A DNA stretch of 28,109 nucleotides from CAYLTX01 sp046545675 (GTDB lineage: Bacteria > Myxococcota_A > Bradymonadia > Bradymonadales > Bradymonadaceae): the NCBI GenBank assembly GCA_046545675.1, contig JBKGZI010000020.1, forward strand, positions 1 through 28,109. Direction: 5' to 3'. Shown here piece after piece: positions 25,409 to 28,109 of the stretch (within the stretch, counting starts at the first letter, position 1; each line of letters starts with the position of its first letter). Under the pieces are notes generated by a model. It ran no database searches. It saw only the letters and a list, made by a program, of their open reading frames with translations, and was not told the DNA's origin. The translations under genes and the position numbers were made by a program.

Positions 25409-26845
25409 ATGTTCTCTCGCATCGCATCGCTCAAAACTTACTCCGCCCTGATCGCGTGTTGCGCGCTGATCGCGCTCAGCGCCTGCGCCGACACCGACGG
25501 CACTGAATCCCAAACCGATGACGACGACGGCTCCTACGGCGGCAAGGCCGACGAGTGGGGAGACACCTCCGAGACGATCAGCTTCGAGGAGTTCCGCGAC
25601 CGGGTCTATTGCGAGCCGGACACCGACATCTGCATCACCGAGGGCGATCTACCGATTCCCGGCGGTGAAGAGGGCCTTCGCGACTTTTATGACGCGCGGG
25701 TGGGCGGCGAGAGCGCGCTGACCGTGCGTCATGCGGACGGGATGGACACCCGCTGGACGCGCGCGGAGCGCCTGGACTTGACCTATTGCGTCGACGACGC
25801 CTTCGGTGAGCGAAAAGACGAGGTGATCGAGGCCATGGGGGCCGCCGCCGCAGCTTGGGAGGAGCACGGCCACCTCAACTTCCGCTACGTACCCGAGGCC
25901 GATGGCGACTGCGAACTCGAGAGCGACGCGGTCATCTTTCCGGTCACCACCGCCCCGCAAGACGCCACGTACTTCGCCCGGGCGTTCTTCCCAGACTACG
26001 ACAACGAAGATCGCCAGGTCCGCATCAACCTACCGGAGATGGACGACTCGCTCAGCGGCAGCGGTGAGCTGGCCGAGAACCTGACGATGGAGGGTGTGTT
26101 GCGCCACGAATTGGGCCACGTGCTCGGCTTTCGCCACGAGCACACCCGCCCCGAGACCAACTACCAGTGGTGTTTCGAGGACGAGGAGTACCGCCCGGTC
26201 ACCGAATACGACTCGCGCTCGGTCATGCACTACCCGCAGTGCAACGGCGACGGCGATTGGTCGCTCGAGCTGACCGAGATCGACCGGCAGGGCACCGAGT
26301 TCTTCTATCCCGACTACGAGCGGTTTCCGATGGGACGCTGCGACCAGGAGCTCGACGAAGACGGCTACGTCCTCGCCGACTGCGCCCCGGTCGCCCATAT
26401 GATCGTCGAATTCGCCAACAGCGCCTCGCGTGAGGCCCTCGACGACTGGGCGGGCCTGGACCTGCGCGCCGTCGACGACATCATGGCCACGCGTGAGCAG
26501 ACCCCGTTTCACACGCTCGCCGACCTCAAAGAGATGCATTATCTCAAAGAACACGGCGTGCGAAAGCTATACGATTATCTCTACGTCGACGGCCGCTGCC
26601 CCGAGGAGCTCGACGAAGACGGCCGGCCCCTGGCGACCTGCTGGCCGGTCGCGATCAGCATCCTCGAGCTCGCCAACACCGCCACATTCGAAGAACTCGA
26701 CGACGCGGTTCGCCTCGACAGCCGGGCCGCCCAGAATATCGTCGACGCTCGCCAGGAGTATCGCTTCGAATCACTGGCTGGACTCTGGACGGTCAAGTAC
26801 GTGAAGACGCGGGCGCTTGGGAAGATGTACGATTATTTGTACTAA
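25409..26845 (+). CDS. Lipoprotein astacin-type (M12A) zinc metalloprotease with duplicated C-terminal helical repeats
   Basis: This is a 478-residue exported protease. The signal ends in a lipobox LSAC (C26), followed by an Asp-rich spacer and a GGKAD stretch, so it is probably surface- or periplasm-facing. The zinc site HELGHVLGFRHEH (H233, E234, H237, H243) is followed by RP, the astacin form of the metzincin motif. The Met-turn SVMHY (M273, Y275) matches astacins. After the catalytic domain, two copies of a helical repeat (about 325-400 and 405-478) share the order ELDEDG, PVA, E-L/F-A-N, R-x-x-x-x-F, L-x-x-x-x-Y-x-K and YDYLY. They resemble helix-hairpin-helix modules. The start at 25409 is chosen because it opens into the signal peptide. 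Upstream in-frame ATGs would add sequence encoded by the transposable element. The target is unknown. A role in degrading proteins of prey or surroundings is possible. Confidence 0.9.
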   Translation: MFSRIASLKTYSALIACCALIALSACADTDGTESQTDDDDGSYGGKADEWGDTSETISFEEFRDRVYCEPDTDICITEGDLPIPGGEEGLRDFYDARVGGESALTVRHADGMDTRWTRAERLDLTYCVDDAFGERKDEVIEAMGAAAAAWEEHGHLNFRYVPEADGDCELESDAVIFPVTTAPQDATYFARAFFPDYDNEDRQVRINLPEMDDSLSGSGELAENLTMEGVLRHELGHVLGFRHEHTRPETNYQWCFEDEEYRPVTEYDSRSVMHYPQCNGDGDWSLELTEIDRQGTEFFYPDYERFPMGRCDQELDEDGYVLADCAPVAHMIVEFANSASREALDDWAGLDLRAVDDIMATREQTPFHTLADLKEMHYLKEHGVRKLYDYLYVDGRCPEELDEDGRPLATCWPVAISILELANTATFEELDDAVRLDSRAAQNIVDARQEYRFESLAGLWTVKYVKTRALGKMYDYLY

Positions 26846-26904
26846 GCCCATTTCTCGTCCCGAGCCTGACGTATTGTCATAGGGTCGCAGCCGGAAAGAC
26901 TCCA

Positions 26905-27261
26905 GTGGAAGACTTCGTCAAAACGATGGCCGAGCAGACCGTCACGGCCCTCGAAATCCTAGGCATCGTGATCATCTGCCTGGTCGTGATCGCTGCGACG
27001 ACCCGGGCAGCTATCAATCTCTTCCAACGAATGGAGGGCGACGAGCTCTTTCGCCGCTACCGCCACTCGGTGATCCGCGGCGTCCTGATGGGCCTCGACC
27101 TGCTGGTCGCCTCCGACATCATCAGGACAGTCGCCGTCGAATTCACCCTATACAGCCTTGCCACCCTGGGCATCATCGTCGCCATCCGAACGCTTCTGAG
27201 CTTCACCCTCGAGGTGGAGATGACCGGCAAGTGGCCCTGGCAGAACGGGCCGGAGGAGTAA
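26905..27261 (+). CDS. DUF1622 family membrane protein
   Basis: This is a 118-residue protein with three hydrophobic segments (about 15-37, 58-75 and 80-98). The pattern GLDLLVASDIIRTV, then LGIIVAIRTLLSFTLEVE and a closing KWPW, fits DUF1622, a family of small bacterial inner-membrane proteins of unknown function. The start is a GTG at 26905 with a GGAAAG stretch about ten bases before it. The gap of 59 bases after the metalloprotease contains no clear terminator, so the two may share a transcript. It converges on the uracil-DNA glycosylase gene. Confidence 0.85.
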   Translation: MEDFVKTMAEQTVTALEILGIVIICLVVIAATTRAAINLFQRMEGDELFRRYRHSVIRGVLMGLDLLVASDIIRTVAVEFTLYSLATLGIIVAIRTLLSFTLEVEMTGKWPWQNGPEE

Positions 27262-27275
27262 GTAATATGGCCGCG

Positions 27276-27305
27276 AAAAATGGAGCGACGCCGTCCCTGG
27301 CGTCG
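27276..27305 (-). terminator. Possible intrinsic terminator after the uracil-DNA glycosylase gene
   Basis: A perfect 7-bp stem (cgacgcc at 27286-27292, ggcgtcg at 27299-27305) with a six-base loop lies between the two convergent genes. Read on the minus strand it is followed after five bases by TTTTT, which fits a rho-independent terminator for the glycosylase gene. The gap before the T run makes it suboptimal. Confidence 0.45.
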
Positions 27306-27351
27306 ACACTGCCAAACGCCGATTCGCGACTGCGTTCGGCAGCGCACAGAC

Positions 27352-28014
27352 CTACGGTCGCAGTTCCGGGCTCGGCGGCTCCGTCTTCAGAGGACGCTGG
27401 GCAAGACGCAGATCCTCGACCAGATGGTCGTAGATCCGATCTCGTTGCCCCGACGACGGCGAGCGAAGCGCGGCGGACGGATGATAGGTCACCACGACCT
27501 CGACACCCCACAGCGATTTGTGAAACTCGCCGCGGCTCTTCGAGATGGTCACCTCTTCGCCGAGCACGCTGCGCGCAGCGCGGGTCCCCAACGCCACGAT
27601 TCGCTGGGGCGTGACCATCTGCATCTCGGCGTCGAGCCAGGGCCGACAGGCCTCAATGTGGGCGACGCCGGGCGTCTTCGGCGAGCGGACGCCGTCGGTC
27701 GAGCCCCACCGGATATGCTTGACGGCGTTGGTGATATAGACGTCCTCGCGGGCCAACCCGGCGTCCTCGAGGGCCCGGTCGAGCAACCCTCCGGCGCTGC
27801 CCACAAACGGCCGGCCCTGCTCGTCCTCGGTGCGACCGGGAGACTCCCCGACCAACATCAGCCGGGCCTCGGTCGCCCCCTCCCCAAAGACCACATGGTC
27901 GGCGTCCTCGTAGAGCGGGCAACCCTGACAACCAGCGGCGGCGTCGGCCAAGGCATCGTATTCGAGATTGTCGGGAAGAAACGGCTTTGCGCTGGGATAA
28001 TCATTGCTGCTCAT
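27352..28014 (-). CDS. UdgX-like family 4 uracil-DNA glycosylase lacking the covalent-capture His
   Basis: This 220-residue DNA repair protein should remove uracil from DNA. It shows C29-x-x-C32 for the iron-sulfur cluster, motif GESPGRTEDEQGRPFVGSAG (56-75), TNAVKH (95-100), a third Cys at 123 in EACRPWL and the late TYHPSA motif. VKH instead of the VKC of ordinary family 4 enzymes, and ACRPWLDAEM, are as in Mycobacterium UdgX. UdgX has a KRRIH loop before KTP whose His bonds covalently to DNA after uracil release. Here the loop is two residues shorter and reads VRSPKTP, so Pro112 stands where that His would be. It may act as a normal turnover glycosylase. The ATG at 28014 is chosen over an upstream one at 28086 because GGAGG lies just before it. 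The gene is followed by a possible terminator. Confidence 0.85.
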   Translation of the reverse strand: MSSNDYPSAKPFLPDNLEYDALADAAAGCQGCPLYEDADHVVFGEGATEARLMLVGESPGRTEDEQGRPFVGSAGGLLDRALEDAGLAREDVYITNAVKHIRWGSTDGVRSPKTPGVAHIEACRPWLDAEMQMVTPQRIVALGTRAARSVLGEEVTISKSRGEFHKSLWGVEVVVTYHPSAALRSPSSGQRDRIYDHLVEDLRLAQRPLKTEPPSPELRP

Positions 28015-28109
28015 GGTTTCCTCCACGGGATCAGAACGGCCAGACGGCACTCGCTTGGAATGTGGGTCGCCCCGTAAAGACGTCAAGGTCGGTTCGAGCC
28101 CGTGAACGT

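Noticed and set aside
25143..25427. Minus-strand open frame of 94 codons over the MITE-like element
   Set aside because: It is produced by the inverted repeats of the element and has no ribosome site or recognisable content.
28085..28109. ggttcgagccc resembling a tRNA T-arm at the right edge
   Set aside because: The stem pairs in only three of five positions and no acceptor, D or anticodon arms are visible upstream.

Overview
The window is GC-rich and gene-dense. It has long secreted proteins, Asp/Glu-rich linkers, an acidic lipoprotein protease and frequent stop/start overlaps. The style suggests a Gram-negative Myxococcota/Deltaproteobacteria-like predator or social bacterium, perhaps near the Bradymonadales. 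That placement is an impression from protein style; there is no rRNA or marker gene here to prove it.

Left edge (1-3300): a membrane-anchored M20 metallopeptidase, possibly from a leaderless transcript, is followed two bases later by a small unrecognised protein. Next comes a decayed stretch holding the tail of a histidine kinase, disrupted by a 16-bp tandem duplication. It is followed by a secreted small hypothetical protein and a convergent small coiled-coil protein with its own promoter.

Centre (3428-23392, all minus strand): six large genes overlap or nearly touch and are read from one strong sigma70-like promoter at 23365-23392. In order of transcription they are: (1) a CHASE2 sensor with a degenerate histidine-kinase core; (2) a tandemly duplicated PgsC-like membrane module fused to two apparently inactive copies of a hydrolase domain; (3) a membrane-anchored periplasmic beta-rich protein; (4) a probable lipoprotein hydrolase resembling poly-gamma-glutamate hydrolase, whose active-site His and Glu motifs are intact; (5) an 1815-residue secreted protein with TPR-like helices and a C-terminal outer-membrane beta-barrel; and (6) a 1516-residue PgsB/CapB-type amide ligase with a HEAT-like N-terminal half. 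Together they look like a complete machine, from cytoplasm to outer membrane, for making, trimming and exporting a polyglutamate-like or other amide-linked polymer. Its architecture is far from the compact Bacillus pgsBCA operon. This is the most interesting object in the window.

Right part (23414-28109): a DUF6064 membrane protein is translationally coupled to a Tat-exported aldo/keto reductase. A 174-bp MITE-like element with perfect 19-bp ends and a 9-bp target duplication follows, just upstream of an astacin-type lipoprotein metalloprotease. After that come a DUF1622 membrane protein and a convergent UdgX-like uracil-DNA glycosylase that seems to lack the His used for covalent capture of uracil. 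I saw no rRNA, tRNA, CRISPR array or complete insertion sequence.
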